From the NCBI RefSeq assembly GCF_018873765.1, contig NC_057919.1:20066698-20130697 (forward strand): a stretch of 64,000 bases of DNA, written 5' to 3'. This stretch comes from Telopea speciosissima. Taxonomy: Eukaryota; Streptophyta; Magnoliopsida; Proteales; Proteaceae. Positions 39,463 to 52,220 of the stretch are shown piece after piece. The position numbers were made by a program, and so were the translations under genes. The notes beneath the pieces were generated by a model. It ran no database searches and was not told the origin of the DNA. It worked only from the letters and a program-made list of their open reading frames with translations. How positions within the stretch are numbered: the stretch's first letter is position 1; every line of letters begins with the position of its first letter.

Positions 39463-42395
39463 TTTTTTTAGGGAGAGGGTTTTTCACACTGCTAGTGTGG
39501 GAAGAAATCTGCACACCACACCAATGGGTGCTGAAGAAGGAATCATTGAAAAAAATATATAGGATCTACGTGTTTAGAATAGGAAAGAGAAAATAATAAA
39601 ATAATTTATATGAGAGGGAAATTACACTCTAGCAGCATAGAGAAAATTTTCTCTAATTTGTTTTTTTGTGCTAAGGAGATTTTATTATGGAGTTCAAGGT
39701 GGACCCTTTTTCGTTTGGGGAGCAAGTTGAGGTGGGCTTTCAATTAAGACTAAACAATTGACAAATACTATGTCTCTCCAAACATCATACTGCTTCTTGG
39801 TGTAGTTTGCCGATTACCCCCCGATGGTTCTCTCGGACTATTATCCTAAGGTGCTGGCCCTTATGCGATTTTCGTCTTCTTAGACTAGGTCATCATGGCC
39901 ATTGTGGATGATGTTTTAATTTTATCTCACTCTTTTATCTATGTTTTCTTTGCTTTAGTTTTTTGTTCTGTTGTACATGAGGCCCACCTTTTAGCTACAG
40001 GTGTCTCTCATTTCTTTCTGTGTCAATTTTGATGGCTTTCTCCCCACCCCCTTTCATCATTTCTTGTTATCCTTTAGTCCGAGATTTACCTTGCATCAGT
40101 GATCCGTAATAAAATTGTAGATTCTGACAAAAAAAAAAAAATTGATCATGAAATATGAATGAGAATACATTTTGATATTTGTGCTTTCCTCAAGGAAAGT
40201 CTCTTTCTTTTTTTTCTTTTTTTCTTTTTTTTGTTTTTTTTGTTTTTTTCAGTTTTACAACTTTGTAGCATTATAATTTACAATGGAGGGAGGTCTTCTA
40301 TTAGGTTTAAGATCCACATGAGTATGGCGCTGAGAAGTGAATAACTCAATCTCTCTCACGTCTTCTCATTCTTCTTACCTTTCTATTGGGTAAAAGTTTT
40401 CCACACTGCAGATGTACCATATGTCTCCTCACAATAGGTTTTTCTATTATTTTCTCCCTCTTGTCTTGACCATGTGAATCAAATTTAGATGATACATTTA
40501 TGGAGTTATCATTGATGTGGTGTGGGAGATTCCCCTTACATTGGCAGCATAGGAACCCTCTTTCTTTTTTAATATAAAAAGAGATAGTGGAGGAAATAGA
40601 GAAATTAGAGCATAATTTATTTTTCTCTTCTATCATGTTCCCCATATCTAGATTACAATGTCATAGCGTTCTTACTTTCAAGGAAAGAAGGGAAAGTGTT
40701 ACAATTTTTTCTATATTTGTCACATTGAAATTGAGATGAGAATATAATACTCTTGTGGATCTACTTGTTTTTCATGAGTTGTTATATTAACGAAGATGGA
40801 TTAATGTTCTTAATGTTTAATAGATGTAGTATTGACTGTTCAACCCGGGGTCCGGCCTGGGATATCTTTCCCAACCCTGCTTGACCTTGGCAGCTCATAT
40901 TTTGCTGTTTAAAGGTTAAGCAGGGTGGGCTAGGCCGGGCTCAGCCTCAGGCATAGCCCAACCATAGGCCTGGAAATCTTTGCCTTGCCCAACTATCGGG
41001 TTAAAACACCCAATCTAGGACCTATTAGGCTTGGGTGGGCTTGGGTTCGCAGAGTCAAAATTGCACCCCTAAATTGATAACTAATGTGGGAGAACAAGCA
41101 GTGACTATCAGCTACTATCAGTGCTAGTGACATCATCAACAAGGAAAGTCGTATGTGTTTGTTGGGGATTTAGGTGGGGTGATAGAATTGAGTTGAGAAA
41201 ATGCTGATGTGGTACTTCAAAATTCCACCCTAACCTTGTTTATTTAACCTGAAATAGTGAATTAACAAAAGCTCAGAGAACAATATTAAATGTTTTATCT
41301 GTTGACGTGACACTTGAAAATCCGACCCTTATGCTATTCAAAATCCAATAAAAAAAACAAAAGATTTTGATTATTGATCATGGGAAAAATAAAACTCCCA
41401 TCCAACCCACTATACTATGAGACCCGATACCACAACATTCCCACCAATTCTCATCATCAAACAAACGGGACCAAATGAAACCCACCCTTAGATGAGAACA
41501 ATTTAAACTTGATTCTTGGCTAGTTGGCTTTAAAGCTCTCTTTTTCCCCAACCTTTTTCCTTTCCTTCGAAGGAGGGGGGGGGGGGAGGGGAATGTCTAT
41601 TCAATGCGCACTGAACCATAAAAAATGATGATAGGGCCCCAAAGATGACTAGTAGTTGAGAAGGAAGGTGGGGCCGGGGGTGGTTCAGGTGCAAGCGTGG
41701 AAGACCTTTGGAGGGTTGAAAAAAAGAAACGATAATCACAGCGTTATATGCGCTTGCTTTTTGGTAACGTACCCCAAGTCTTCCTTGTGAAAGTCCGTTA
41801 AATGTTAGTTAGTTAAACAAAAGCTAAAAAGATCAAACAAAAAATTTGTGGTTTATGAGTTTGATAGGGACTTTTATTATGTCTTCAAACGAGAAAACAA
41901 AAAGAAGACGCAAAGGATAAAAGATGTGTGGAAGGAATGAAAGAAAGAAAGAAAGAAAAGAAAGAAATTAAAACAACATCATCATCTTCATCATGGTGGG
42001 AGGAGGAGGAGGAGGAAGAAGAGGAGGATTGAATTAATAAGACACCAATCCCACTCCCCACAGAAAGACAGAGTAGATCAGAGAAGATGAGAGAGCAGAG
42101 AGAGAGCTTTGTCTTTAGTCTTTACAGAGAGTGCCTTAAAAAAGAAGGAATCGGCAAAGCCATTGAAGGAAGAGCTATTCCTTAATCCTTATGTGTTTTG
42201 TCTCTCTTGCTGTTTGACAGATTTCCTCACACAAATTATTGGGTCCAGTTTTCAAGTATTTAGTAGCAGACTTCAACAACTTACCCAATTCCCATGGCCC
42301 TTATCTTGTTACACTATTAACATATGTTTTTTTTTTTTTTGTATTTTAAAATGGTTGTGTAGTGTCTGCCAATAAGAGCGTGTAGGAGTGTTTGA
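39463..42395. other. Intergenic DNA with one degenerate word-rich element
   Basis: At about 40840-41070 there is a GC-richer block of 'gcccaac', 'gggctaggccgggctc' and 'ggcctgg' words ending 'aaattgcacccctaaa', a common plant MITE end, but its left end is unclear. A G12 run lies at 41575-41586, a (GAAA)n tract at about 41936-41966 and a (GGA)n patch near 42000-42028. No gene is recognised. The purine-rich stretch at 42060-42130 looks like a 5' UTR, but no gene follows it. Confidence 0.4.
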
Positions 42396-42399
42396 TTGA

Positions 42400-42715
42400 A
42401 TGAGATTTTTTGAGTTCACAAAGGACTGAGCAGTAATTTTGTACGGTTTTGTGTCTAAATACAAGAACCACGCGACTAATTCGCATTCTTTTTTCCTTTT
42501 GACTGAATGAGATTTTTCAGTTTATTAGGGGTTGAATGGTAATTTCATACGATTCTATGTCTAGGTGTATGAACCACGCGACAAATTTGCATTTCTTTTC
42601 CCGTTGACTGATTGGGATTTTTAGTTCATTAGGGGCTCAGCGGTAATTTTGCACATAGTTATGTGTCTAGGTGCAAGAACCACTACACGACCAAGTAGCG
42701 TTCTTTTCCCCTTTT
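42400..42715. repeat. Tandem repeat, about 3 x 105 bp
   Basis: The unit starts '(t)gagattttt(t/c)agttca', continues 'aggggttgaatggtaatttc' and 'atgtctaggtgtatgaacca', and ends 'cgcgac.aatttgcat'. It occurs from about 42402, 42508 and 42613, with copies roughly 75-85 % alike. A single related copy lies at about 21950-22035. The unit is probably part of a dispersed element. Confidence 0.7.
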
Positions 42716-43516
42716 GCCTTTTTGCGAGAAAAAACAGAAAATAAATTATGTCTTTCAGGAAAGCCAGGACAAACCTATGTTTCCAAACTCAATGAGTCAA
42801 TTTGGGACTCAGATGAGTCAACTCAACTCTACTTTATTTAATCTTCTTGAGTAAAAAAAACTCCGGTGAATACTTAAGGGGTGGGGGAATCATGTAAAAG
42901 AAGCACTAAAAAATAAACCTAAAGAAACTTTCAGGATAAACAGAAATTCCTTTTGCTATCTGATCATATGGGTGTTTTATGTGTCATATACCATAAATTA
43001 ATCATCCAGTTGACTTGTGAGTCATCTAGAAATCAACTCGGCTCAGTGGATTTTCAAGTTAGGTCAATTCAAGTTTTCAATATTGAAAAACCCTTTCCCT
43101 TTATTTGTTTTGAATATAGGAGGTGGTGGGCATTGGCCTGCAAAGATGTACTTTTTTTCATGAAAGCATAATAGAACAGTTAAGAGTGATATGGGAATCT
43201 TCATAGAATGCATATGAGCTTATTTATCTGATTTGATTAGCACCTTCAATATTATATATATATTACATTATGGAGGAAGACAATCTTTATTACTTGATGG
43301 TAAACAGGAAAATATTCTTTTGGGAATGGGGGTTATAGAAAAGAATATCACTCACACTATACCTAAGTGGCATCTAATTCTTTTCCCTTTTCTCTTGATT
43401 GAGGAAGTATCCAAACAAACCAACCATCTCATCAAATCATCATTCTTTAATGAACTTGGAGTGTATGTATGGCCAACCAAATGCCTTTTACTTTGAGTGG
43501 TGATTTGGCAAACTAT

Positions 43517-43700
43517 ATGTATGTATGTATGTATGTATGTACCCCCTGGATCTTTATCGCCCCCAGGGGGTCCTGTGCGCATCGTGCGGCTGGGCACTGC
43601 CCATGTGTGCACAGTGGTGCACACATGGGCAGTGCCCAGCCGCACGATGCGCACAGGACCGCCCCCAGTGCTGGGGCGATAATTTTCCGTACCCCCCCCC
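43517..43700. mobile_element. Foldback element with a perfect 42-bp GC-rich stem
   Basis: 43571-43612 and 43617-43658 are perfect reverse complements (42 bp, 4-nt loop 'agtg'). Outside the stem, 'gtaccccctggatcttt' and 'atcgcccccagg' on the left match, on the opposite strand, 'gtacggaaaattatcgcccc' on the right, extending the inverted repeat to about 43539-43697. A (ATGT)n microsatellite abuts on the left (43517-43540) and C9 on the right. Non-coding. The perfect stem implies youth or repair between the arms. Confidence 0.85.
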
Positions 43701-46172
43701 TCCTTCCTCTCCATTGTTTTCATCTTATAGCCATTTGAAGTATATATGCTGAATTTCTTTCTTGTCACATCAAGAATTATTTCATGGATCCTATAGGCTG
43801 CGAGGTTAATTAAGATTTTTGGGTTGGTGTTTTTAGGGGGAGAGTCTGGCCATTGTGTGCACGGAGGCCAATGAGAGTACACGTGTTGGCATCATGGGGG
43901 TCAGGATGGTCATTTCACCCCTCTGCATCTAGACGTGGGCGGTACACTTACCCATAGAAAACTTTTCTCCCTCTTTTTTATTATGACTTTGTTGTAGATT
44001 ATGTTTGTGGTATTAGTTCCTTGTATTTACCACAAAAAGAAAAAGAAAAGGTATTACCTCCTTGTAAGATATGTACTGTGTTAAGTCACAATAGAGAAGT
44101 GTCCCTATTGTGATAAGTTAGGTCTTATTTAATTTTCTTAATTGAAGTCTACTTAGATTAAGTTGTGTGTGTGTATGTCTTTTAACCTACTTAGTTTGAC
44201 TCTGACTTTGCTTGTTATTATAAATAGTTTATTGGCAGACCATGATAGGCACACTTAAGCTATTGTAGGTTTAGATCTCTCCTTCTTCTCCCATAGTTTC
44301 TTCTCTCCTCTTCTGTTCTACTTTGCAGGTACTGGTTACAAATCCTGGTTTTTTTACAATTTCCTTCTTTTCATTGTATTTTCCTTGTCCATGCTTGATC
44401 TAAGTAGTTAAGTAGCTAATTCTAGGAGGAAGTTACAAGGGGAAGAAAACTCAATTAGGTGGTAAGTCAATACCATTTAGTTTTGAAATTGGACATAAGT
44501 CCTTGTCAACCCTAGATCCAATGGTTGGAATAGCCACATCAACCCTTACACTAGACTGAAGTTAGGAACCTATTCATCTAAGAAAGGTCGGTGGATTGTC
44601 CAAAAAGCAGCCTTATTATATAGCTTTGTTATGAGATTATTTACTAATGTTAATGAGCATTTGGAGATTGTTAGGACCACCATTATCTACAATACTTTTA
44701 AACATTATCTACAACACTTATGTGTAGACAAATATATACACCTGTCTTATAATTTGTCACCTAATATCTTGTTGTGAACCTATTAAGTGAAGTGTTCTTC
44801 ACATTAGGTGGAGGTTTTCCCCCAATAAGATTAGTGTAAGATGAATATATTAATCTTAATTGAATTTAATGTATTGTATTGGGGACCAATTGGCATGAAT
44901 TCCATATTCTTAGGCATGAATCCAAATCCTGATGCCTTGTCTTAGATTAATAAGACAGGCGTGCTTCAGGCCTTGTTTTTGCATTAAATAGTAATAATTA
45001 TAAAAGAAAAATGTACTAGATTTACAAGATGTGAGAGTTCTCCAAATCCAATGTAGACCCAACTTCTATGTAACATAATTGATCAAGAGGATGATTACAG
45101 ATCTCAAATAATCTCTTTCTTGTGTCTTTCAAGGTGAATCATGGATGTTGTATATAAAATATGGGATAAAGAACGCTAATTGGTTGCATAGTGTGGTGTG
45201 TACCTACCCAGACATAGCCACGTTCGAAGTGATCGATGCAAACCCTGTCCTTTTCGCCTTTCCAGGGGGGCATGTCGGTCATTTTGTGTGTGGCTGTCTG
45301 AACGCATGTACACGCCACGCTGCATGAACCTCTTCCTGTAAAATATAACTGTTAATAATAATAGGATTTGATGTACACATTGTCCTCGTAGATGTCCTCT
45401 TGTATTCTCTCTCCTTAGTGACATTCTCTGTTCTCTCTCTTTTCTGACATAACATGTGGCTCCCCCAAAAAAAGGTAACTGAGGCATGCAAAGGTAAAAA
45501 GGCGCTTGACTACATGACCCACCCAATGAGGACAGGATGATGCACTACACCCTCCTGTTTTCGTGTGCCCATTAGCTTAGGGTGGGAGATGCCTATACAC
45601 CAAGTGGTGGCGTGTAAATTTCTCCCTCAAAATATAATTAAGAAAGAAACAAAGGAATGCATTTAAGTAAGAGATTGTCTGAACGACACCTCTAGGGTGT
45701 ATTTAAAATTTGACATCTTTTAATTGCCCCTTGTCTTGTTCTCAAAGATTCTTAAAGTTAAGGATATCAAAGGGTTTTCAAAAATAATTTGAGAGTGATA
45801 TATCATTGTATCATTACCAAAATATATCATTGCCATGTACAAATTTCGATTATACAAGTGAAATGCCAATATTTACCCTCATTAGAAAAAAAAATTATCC
45901 TACTAAAAGGGCAAAAAAATAGAATTACAAATTATTCAATACCTCATGGATATCAATAAAAAATCTTTTTTTTATATATAAACAAACTATGGAGAGTGAT
46001 TGTTAAGCTAGCATGACGACTCTAATCACGCTTAACGCTACATTTATGTTTGAACCAAAAAAGTACTACATTTATGTTTCTATAATTCTTGTCAACTATA
46101 CGTAGCAATCCACCTTATTGCCCATATCCCACTTGTACAAGTGTCCCTATCATCTCTCTTTCTCCCCCCCCC
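43701..46172. other. Intergenic DNA with two related dispersed blocks
   Basis: The block 43825-43960 ('ggccaatgagagtacacg', 'gtcatttcacccct', 'gggcggtacac') resembles 63525-63650. The block 45175-45330 has similar wording in the other orientation. Both are probably MITE fragments. A C14 run at 46164-46177 borders the next element. No gene is recognised. Confidence 0.4.
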
Positions 46173-46437
46173 CCCCCAACCATGGTTTTAATGCACGGTA
46201 TCGGATCGAGTATCGATCATCTTTAAAATCGATACAGTATCGGCATGAATTGGCTGTATCAGACAAATTTATCCTTAGATTTCCTTTAAAATGGGTTTTC
46301 TTGACTATTTTAACTCTTGTGTGTAATGTTCCATCGATATAGTATCAGCCAGGTACCAGTATCAGTCAACATTAAAACCGTGCAATATTGAGCGTATCGG
46401 GCAATCTGATGCCAATACCTCAAACCATGTTCCCAAC
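46173..46437. mobile_element. hAT-like element built from tatcg/cgata words
   Basis: The 249-bp element (46181-46429) starts CATGGTTTTAATGCACGG and ends CCTCAAACCATG. Flanking 8-mers are cccccaac (46173-46180) and ttcccaac (46430-46437), with six of eight matching; the left one lies in a C run and so is less informative. The arms repeat 'ggtatcgg', 'gatcgag' and 'gtatcag' words; the 80-bp centre is unrelated. Confidence 0.65.
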
Positions 46438-47053
46438 TCTTATTTGGTAAACTCATTTATGATATTAGGTCAAGGAAGACAAGAAGAACTATTCAAATAA
46501 TTTCCATTATTATAGTTTTTTCTTCTCCTTCAATTCTGTCTAAAACAGTATTTCTAGAAGGGTTTAGAGGACGCAAGCATAAGCAAACTCTTCGCAGACT
46601 CCACCGCTCATCTTCTCTCTCTCTCCTTTGAGACCAGTAGGGAAAAAGCCTTTAATAATGGTTGGAAAGGGTGTTGGTTAGATTAGATTATTAAAGGTAT
46701 GACCATAAGGAAACCGTTAATTTCTCATCTCTGAAAATTCCTCTTTTTGTATCAATTCCTTTAATTGGACTTTCACTGTTATCTTTTTTCCTCCTTTGTT
46801 CTTATTCAAATTTTACTGTTCAGAGTTGCCTTCTTCTCCTGCCTCTGCTCCTGCCTTTCTTGAATGAGTCTTTTATTCCACGGGCCTTTACCGGCATCAT
46901 CTCTCAAAACAATGAATACTATTCCAACCTGCTTCTTCAAATCCAATAAGCTCCTTCTCCTTTTACAAAAATTGACGAAAAGGGTTGTCTCATAGAGAGA
47001 GATACAGAGAGTGAAACAGAGGATAAAATTGATTGCAATCAAAGGGTTGGGCG

Positions 47054-48608
47054 ATGCAAGAATGGGTGAAAGTTACAGTGGCAGCATCGTCTGCTGCAGT
47101 TGCTATAATCGTCTTGATCGTGTTCATATGGAGATTCTGTTATTCCAGAAGACTTACTCGGATTACAGATACAACGAAGACAAGAGGGCAGAACTTACAA
47201 TCAGGGATTGCGAAGCTTCACCAGGTAAGTGAATCCAGGGACCGCAAGACTCTCCATGGTTTTCATCATCCAGACAGCAAGGGAAGGGCAAATTTCTCTA
47301 AGTTCCGACATGGGGTTTTGTCGAAGCCAGCCTTCAGTTGGGCTGATCATCCTTGGCTTGTTTCAGAGGCCTTAGAGTATGGCTGGTCTAGATTTGCCTT
47401 CACGGCCCAAACTTCATCTCCTTCGACTCGACCGAGCCTGTTGGGTTTATGCGCTGCTGGTGATCAGGGACGAGAAACAGAGGCGTTTATTAGCTGGGAA
47501 GTGAGTCCAGGGTCGGTAGACTACACGCAGAAGATCAGGTTCAATCCAGGAATGAAGAAGATCGATATGGGTATCCCTCCTTTGGGTGCTTCATGCGTTA
47601 TCAAGTCTGCGCTGCCCTTGCCAGGACCTACCTTGGGAAGTATTAGCTCCTTCCCTCAAGAAGCTTATCTCGAAATCACCATCTTGTCTTCTCTTTCAGA
47701 GGAGGAAATCGACTCTATCCATAGCGTTAAGAGAAGCTCTGGTGAAGGCGAGCTGAAGAAACTCATTCCACCGACTGCTAATGCTAGTGCTCAATCGGAT
47801 TCATTAATCCATGTTGCAGGAACCAATGGAAGTGCCAGATTCCAAGAATTGAAACTACGGATTAAGGAAGGAGCAAAGCAGGAGGAGCCGGTGATATGGT
47901 CGGTGGGGCTCAGCGGAGGTGGGTATCCCCCACGGAAACTCCCCGGAACCTTTCCTGGATCCATTGGATTCAACTCCAATGGTTCTGTTTTCCTTGATGG
48001 TAAGTTATGCTCCGTCTCATTCATCTGTATCTGAATCTCTCTGATTACACTGTTTTAATAACTCTGTAAGACTGTAACCAACTCAAAAAACTTTACAATT
48101 TGTCCTGCAACCAGGAAATAAGCTCATCTATGAATCTGATAAGCCAGAATTGGAAAGCAGAGACAAGGTGATCGGTTGCGGTTTTGATCCATCTCAGAAG
48201 AAGGTGTTCTTCACTGTGGATTCAGAATTGGTGCACGAAATCCATTGCAAAGCGGAGGAATTCGGGAACCCACTTTACCCGACTCTAGCTGCGAATGTAG
48301 ACATTACAGTTTTGATAAATTTTGGACAGACTGCTTTCAAGTATTTGCCGGCAAATGCGCAGAGAACTTCAAATCCATGTTTCATTGACCCTCTTGCTAA
48401 TGGTTCTACAGCTTCTGTGGGCGATGACGATAGCCGAGAGTTCTTTTCCATAGGAAGGATTGACCCTCAATGGCTTAATCGAAATAACACCAAGACCAAC
48501 AACAACAATGGTGATAACATTTCAATAGATCTCGACGGGGAATCTGAAGCTGAATTATTCGAAATAGTTTTGGATAGCTCAAGCAGATCAGGCACAGTAA
48601 TGAGTTAA
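47054..48608 (+). CDS. Membrane-anchored SPRY-domain protein, two exons
   Basis: Exons 47054-47999 and 48115-48608 are joined across a 115-bp GTAAGT...CCAG intron, giving 479 residues. The ATG at 47054 is the first in frame; the frame extends upstream only through TTG. Residues about 8-30 (TVAASSAAVAIIVLIVFIWR) form one hydrophobic helix followed by basic residues, so a type III or signal-anchor membrane protein is likely, with the bulk in the cytosol. A SPRY (B30.2-like) fold is suggested by AYLEITIL (204-211), VIWSVGLSGG (280-289), GSIGFNSNGSVFLDG (302-316), VIGCGFDPSQKKVFFTV (334-350) and the following NPLYPTLA and DITVLINFG. The tail has an Asn-rich patch (438-450) and ends acidic. SPRY domains bind partner proteins; the plant membrane-anchored members have no settled role that I can cite. 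The intron phase and uninterrupted frames argue for an intact gene. Confidence 0.88.
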
Positions 48609-51296
48609 TGCTGGGACATAATGATTTTACAAGGTCATGAACCAGCGACCTTAAATTATCAAATCCAATTTAGCTTGAATCATGAACTATATACTTCAGA
48701 TTCTGCTACACTGGTGTTGGTTTAGATGTTGTCCAAATCCAAGAATGCAGCCAATTTTTTCTGTCAATTACAAGGATTCAACAAGTTCTGAGGGGAAAAA
48801 AAAAAAAAAACTTCCATCTTTCTCTGAGGTCAAGAGCTGCTACAGTTGATTCGATGACTGGCTTCAAGTTTTATTAATTTCCCAGACAGATACAAATTCA
48901 AGTTGTTTGAGGATTGCCGGCAGATTTTGACTCTCCTTGTTTATTTAGGTTTCAATTTTGTATATATTTTAGATGTTTATTACTGATCAAGTTGTAGACT
49001 TGTAATTCTATTTTCAATACTTGAATATTGTAATGCAATCACAAGATACAACATTCACTATAGTGCAGTCTACATTCTGTGCCTACGAGGTTTAACTATA
49101 GTACAGTCTACACTCTACAATACAATATAAGCACAGCCAAGGAACCTGATATCATCTTATCACAAGGGCTTTGTAAATTTTTTTTTCGGGGGGGAGTGCT
49201 TCCTTATGCCAGACTCCAAAATCATAGTTGTCTTTAACAGTTGTGAGAAGGTAAAATGCTCATGATACCATCAGATGAAGTCGGCGTTTCAGTTGCACTT
49301 GGTGAAAGCATCAGGGATTAGTTTCTTAGACAACCACTTAGGAGATATCAAGATGATGACAAATTGAAGGACATGGTACCTCATTTCCTTTGTTGGCTAT
49401 ATTTCATTCTTCTATCGAAAGATAATTATCACACAAATGTTAAAAGGGGGAATGAAGAAGACACAGTAAACTAGCTTGAAGAACAAATCCAGGAGGCTCA
49501 GATAGAAACCCTAAAGAGAGGTATGTGTTTAGCCTTGGATGAATCAGAAAGAAGCATAGGAATGCATCATTTGAATCAATTTCATGTAGTTTTCGAACGA
49601 ATCTATCAGGTTGAACTGCAAAACCAAAGTCATTTATTCCATACAAAGTAAAAGTAAAATATACACACACCTTGTTGCACAGATGAAATGTGGAGATGCA
49701 ACACCTACTTATCCATTACAATAATTTTTTGCATAGAGAGTAGATTGCCATGGCTCACTCAGATGATACAACTCAGTAGTTGTACTTGTATTTCCTTGGA
49801 AGGCCTGGATCGACAATTCTGCACTAAAAATTATTAGGAATTCCAAGGCTTAGTTGAATTCAATAGAAACAGCAATTTTGGTAAATTTATCAGGACTTAA
49901 TAACTACAATTTCAAAAACAATGTTGGTAAACATATTAGGATCTCCAAACTTAATAACTACAATAACAAAAGCAACGTTGGAAACATTTTATGATATATA
50001 AAAGTAATTACTACAATAACAGAAGCAATGTTGGTTTCCAAAACCTGAATTCTAATAATAGAACAGGAAAAATATTCCTCTGTATAATTTCCATGCTCAA
50101 ATCTGTGACACATTTGCCCACCAAATCAAGAGAATGAAATATGTCACCACATTGTTAGGGAGCAGTCAGTGCCACTCCAATCATACTGGCACTGAATAGG
50201 CTGATCCCATGGTTGAGAAAGGAAATACACCTACACCTGCGCAAATATACATTGATTTCCACATGAAACAGCTATTCTCCCAATGCTGCCACATAAACTT
50301 CTGATGTCCGTTCTCATCAGTGTATGAAATAGTAGATGGAAATACGTCCTTCACTAGTTCTATGTTACATCTATGTCGGCTTCGTACGCAACCCCATTCG
50401 TGATTCCCATACATAGATTTGATGTTGAGAAAAAAATGAACACCCATATGAAACCACACCAGAAAGAAATTGTGAGAATTGATAAAGAAGCTCCAGCTCT
50501 GTTCAAAAGGATATTTCAAGCGCGTGCCCTTGCCATCAAGTAATGAGCAAAGAGGAGTTCATTGAAGATGATTTAGAGCACTGGTAGAACAATCAACATC
50601 CTGCATGCAAAGTAATCCAGTGCACAACATTTAAGAGACTATCTGGAAATAACATGCCAAAGAAGTATCAATAGTCTGATATTTCCAAATCAAAACAAGT
50701 CAGTAGAGGTTACAAAACAGTACATGCAACTGGAGCTCCAAACCTGTTTGGCATCTACCAAAGTAGCCAATACAAAAAATAGAAAATTGGAATTAATCAT
50801 ACCAAGCTTACATATGCAAATACATAGAACAATAGTTCATTCACCAAACCTTGAAAATACTTTTGTTAGCTCCTGCTCTAATCATGCTAGCCCCAAATTA
50901 GCCACAAAAAGTGTTGGGCAAGGGACAGTATTTTGCAGAACATGAGGTGCTGATGAATTCCTCTGCTAATGTAGGAAAATTCGTCAGAAATGCACAAGTT
51001 GGTTGAGAGATGTCATGACCCATCATGCAATGGTATAAAAGGAATGTAAAAGTAAAGTGATCCAACTTAGTCTAATACACCATCCTACCAATGGCCATTA
51101 TAGTGATAAGGGAGCTATAGAAATTATCTATGCAATGTTGTCTGGCCTCTTATAAGTGGATGAAGAATCCACATTGAACAAGTTAAATTTTGACACTCAA
51201 TGGATTCAGGTTTAGCTTTCTTTGTCTTTGTGCTACTTTAGGGATATTATAGGCCTTGGTATACAACATATTGATACAAATGAATATTGGGAAGGT
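48609..51296. other. SPRY gene 3' flank and intergenic DNA
   Basis: The 3' UTR probably ends near 49040 ('ttgaatattgtaatgc'). Beyond it, 49.2-51.3 kb contains AT-rich sequence with no recognised gene, repeat or element. The longest minus-strand frame (50181-50519) shows no domain I recognise. Confidence 0.4.
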
Positions 51297-51308
51297 ACAC
51301 ACTACGTG

Positions 51309-51346
<38 letters not shown>

Positions 51347-51780
51347 AACACAAACTTCAAAATCTCATTCAAAACCACTGGGATTTCACAAAAAAAAAAT
51401 TGGTTTTCACAAAGGCCGAAACAAAATTGAACGCGAGTCAATAGGAATTGAGGGAGTTGACCGGAATTTCAGCATTTCGGCCAAAATTTTTGGTTTCGGT
51501 TGGAAGTTTGGGTATCGTTTTGGAGAATCGATACATCCGCACGCTTTAGATACCATGTTTTGATCAAAATGGGTCGCAATTTCAACCCATTTCGACAGTT
51601 TCGTGCACTTCGACTCTAAGAGGGAGAAAGGCCCAAAAAACTCTAGATTTGGAATTTTTTACCAAATCACCTACATTTGGAACAAGATGTTGGGGACTAT
51701 AACAACACATCTACATCGAAGATTTGTCAAATTTGAGCAAGATCTGTGCCAGATTCCAAGTTGGAGGTATGACTTTGGAA
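51297..51780. repeat. (CT)n(CA)n microsatellite and ttcgg/ccgaa word block
   Basis: A (CT)n run changing into (CA)n lies at about 51310-51346. At 51410-51610 words such as 'ggccgaaac', 'accggaatttc', 'atttcggccaaaat' and 'ttggtttcggttgg' recur in both orientations, again the word-array style. Ends and target duplications were not found. Confidence 0.45.
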
Positions 51781-52220
51781 GTTCCTCTCCACCCTGAAGT
51801 TCGGCTTTTGGGTTGAACACCACTAAATGGCATCAGAGCGGATTGCCCATGAACTGGCCATGTGGGGGCCCATGGCCAAAAGCTGGGGGGAGTTGATGAA
51901 GTGAGTGCGCTCCATGGCTAGAAAATGGGAGGGGTTTTAGTCCTACATTGGTCGAGTAGTGTGCGGCTGCTAAACTTATGACCTTGGAAGGGCCTCTCCA
52001 CACTGAAGTTCAGGCTTTTGTGTTGGACGCCATTAAGTGGCAGCAGAGCAGATTACCCATGCACCGGCCATGAGGGGGCCAGTGTGCTCCATGGCCAGGA
52101 ATGGGAGGGGTTTTAGTCCCACATTGGTTGAGTAGTGTGCGGCTGCTAGGCTTATGGCCTTGGAAGGGCCTCCCAACCTGAAGTTCAGGCTTTTGGGTCG
52201 GACACCATTAAGAGGTATGG
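51780..52220 (+). mobile_element. TRIM-like element with tandem LTR-type units of about 176 bp
   Basis: 'ggaggggttttagtc(c/t)(c/t)acattgg', then 'gtagtgtgcggctgct' and 'cctgaagttcaggctttt' occur near 51927 and 52103; the tail part alone also occurs at 51785-51835. Each ends '(g)ac(a/g)cca(c/t)ta', followed by TGGCATCAGAGC or TGGCAGCAGAGC, which resemble the primer-binding motif TGGTATCAGAGC. 'Gttttagtcccacattgg' is a common start of small plant LTRs. The interior is short and non-coding. Confidence 0.55.

Noticed and set aside
42060..42375. Possible small gene after a 5' UTR-like purine-rich leader
   Set aside because: The 88-codon frame has no recognisable domain and its leader is made of GA repeats; evidence is too thin.
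42400..42715. CRISPR-like array (three evenly spaced repeats)
   Set aside because: The units are about 105 bp, directly adjacent, diverged, and in a plant nuclear context; there is no spacer structure.
43352..43882. 176-codon minus-strand frame and three overlapping plus-strand frames
   Set aside because: The frames run through the perfect hairpin and a microsatellite; palindromes open frames on both strands by chance.
50181..50519. 112-codon minus-strand frame
   Set aside because: No domain, no flanking exons and no codon pattern distinguishing it from chance.
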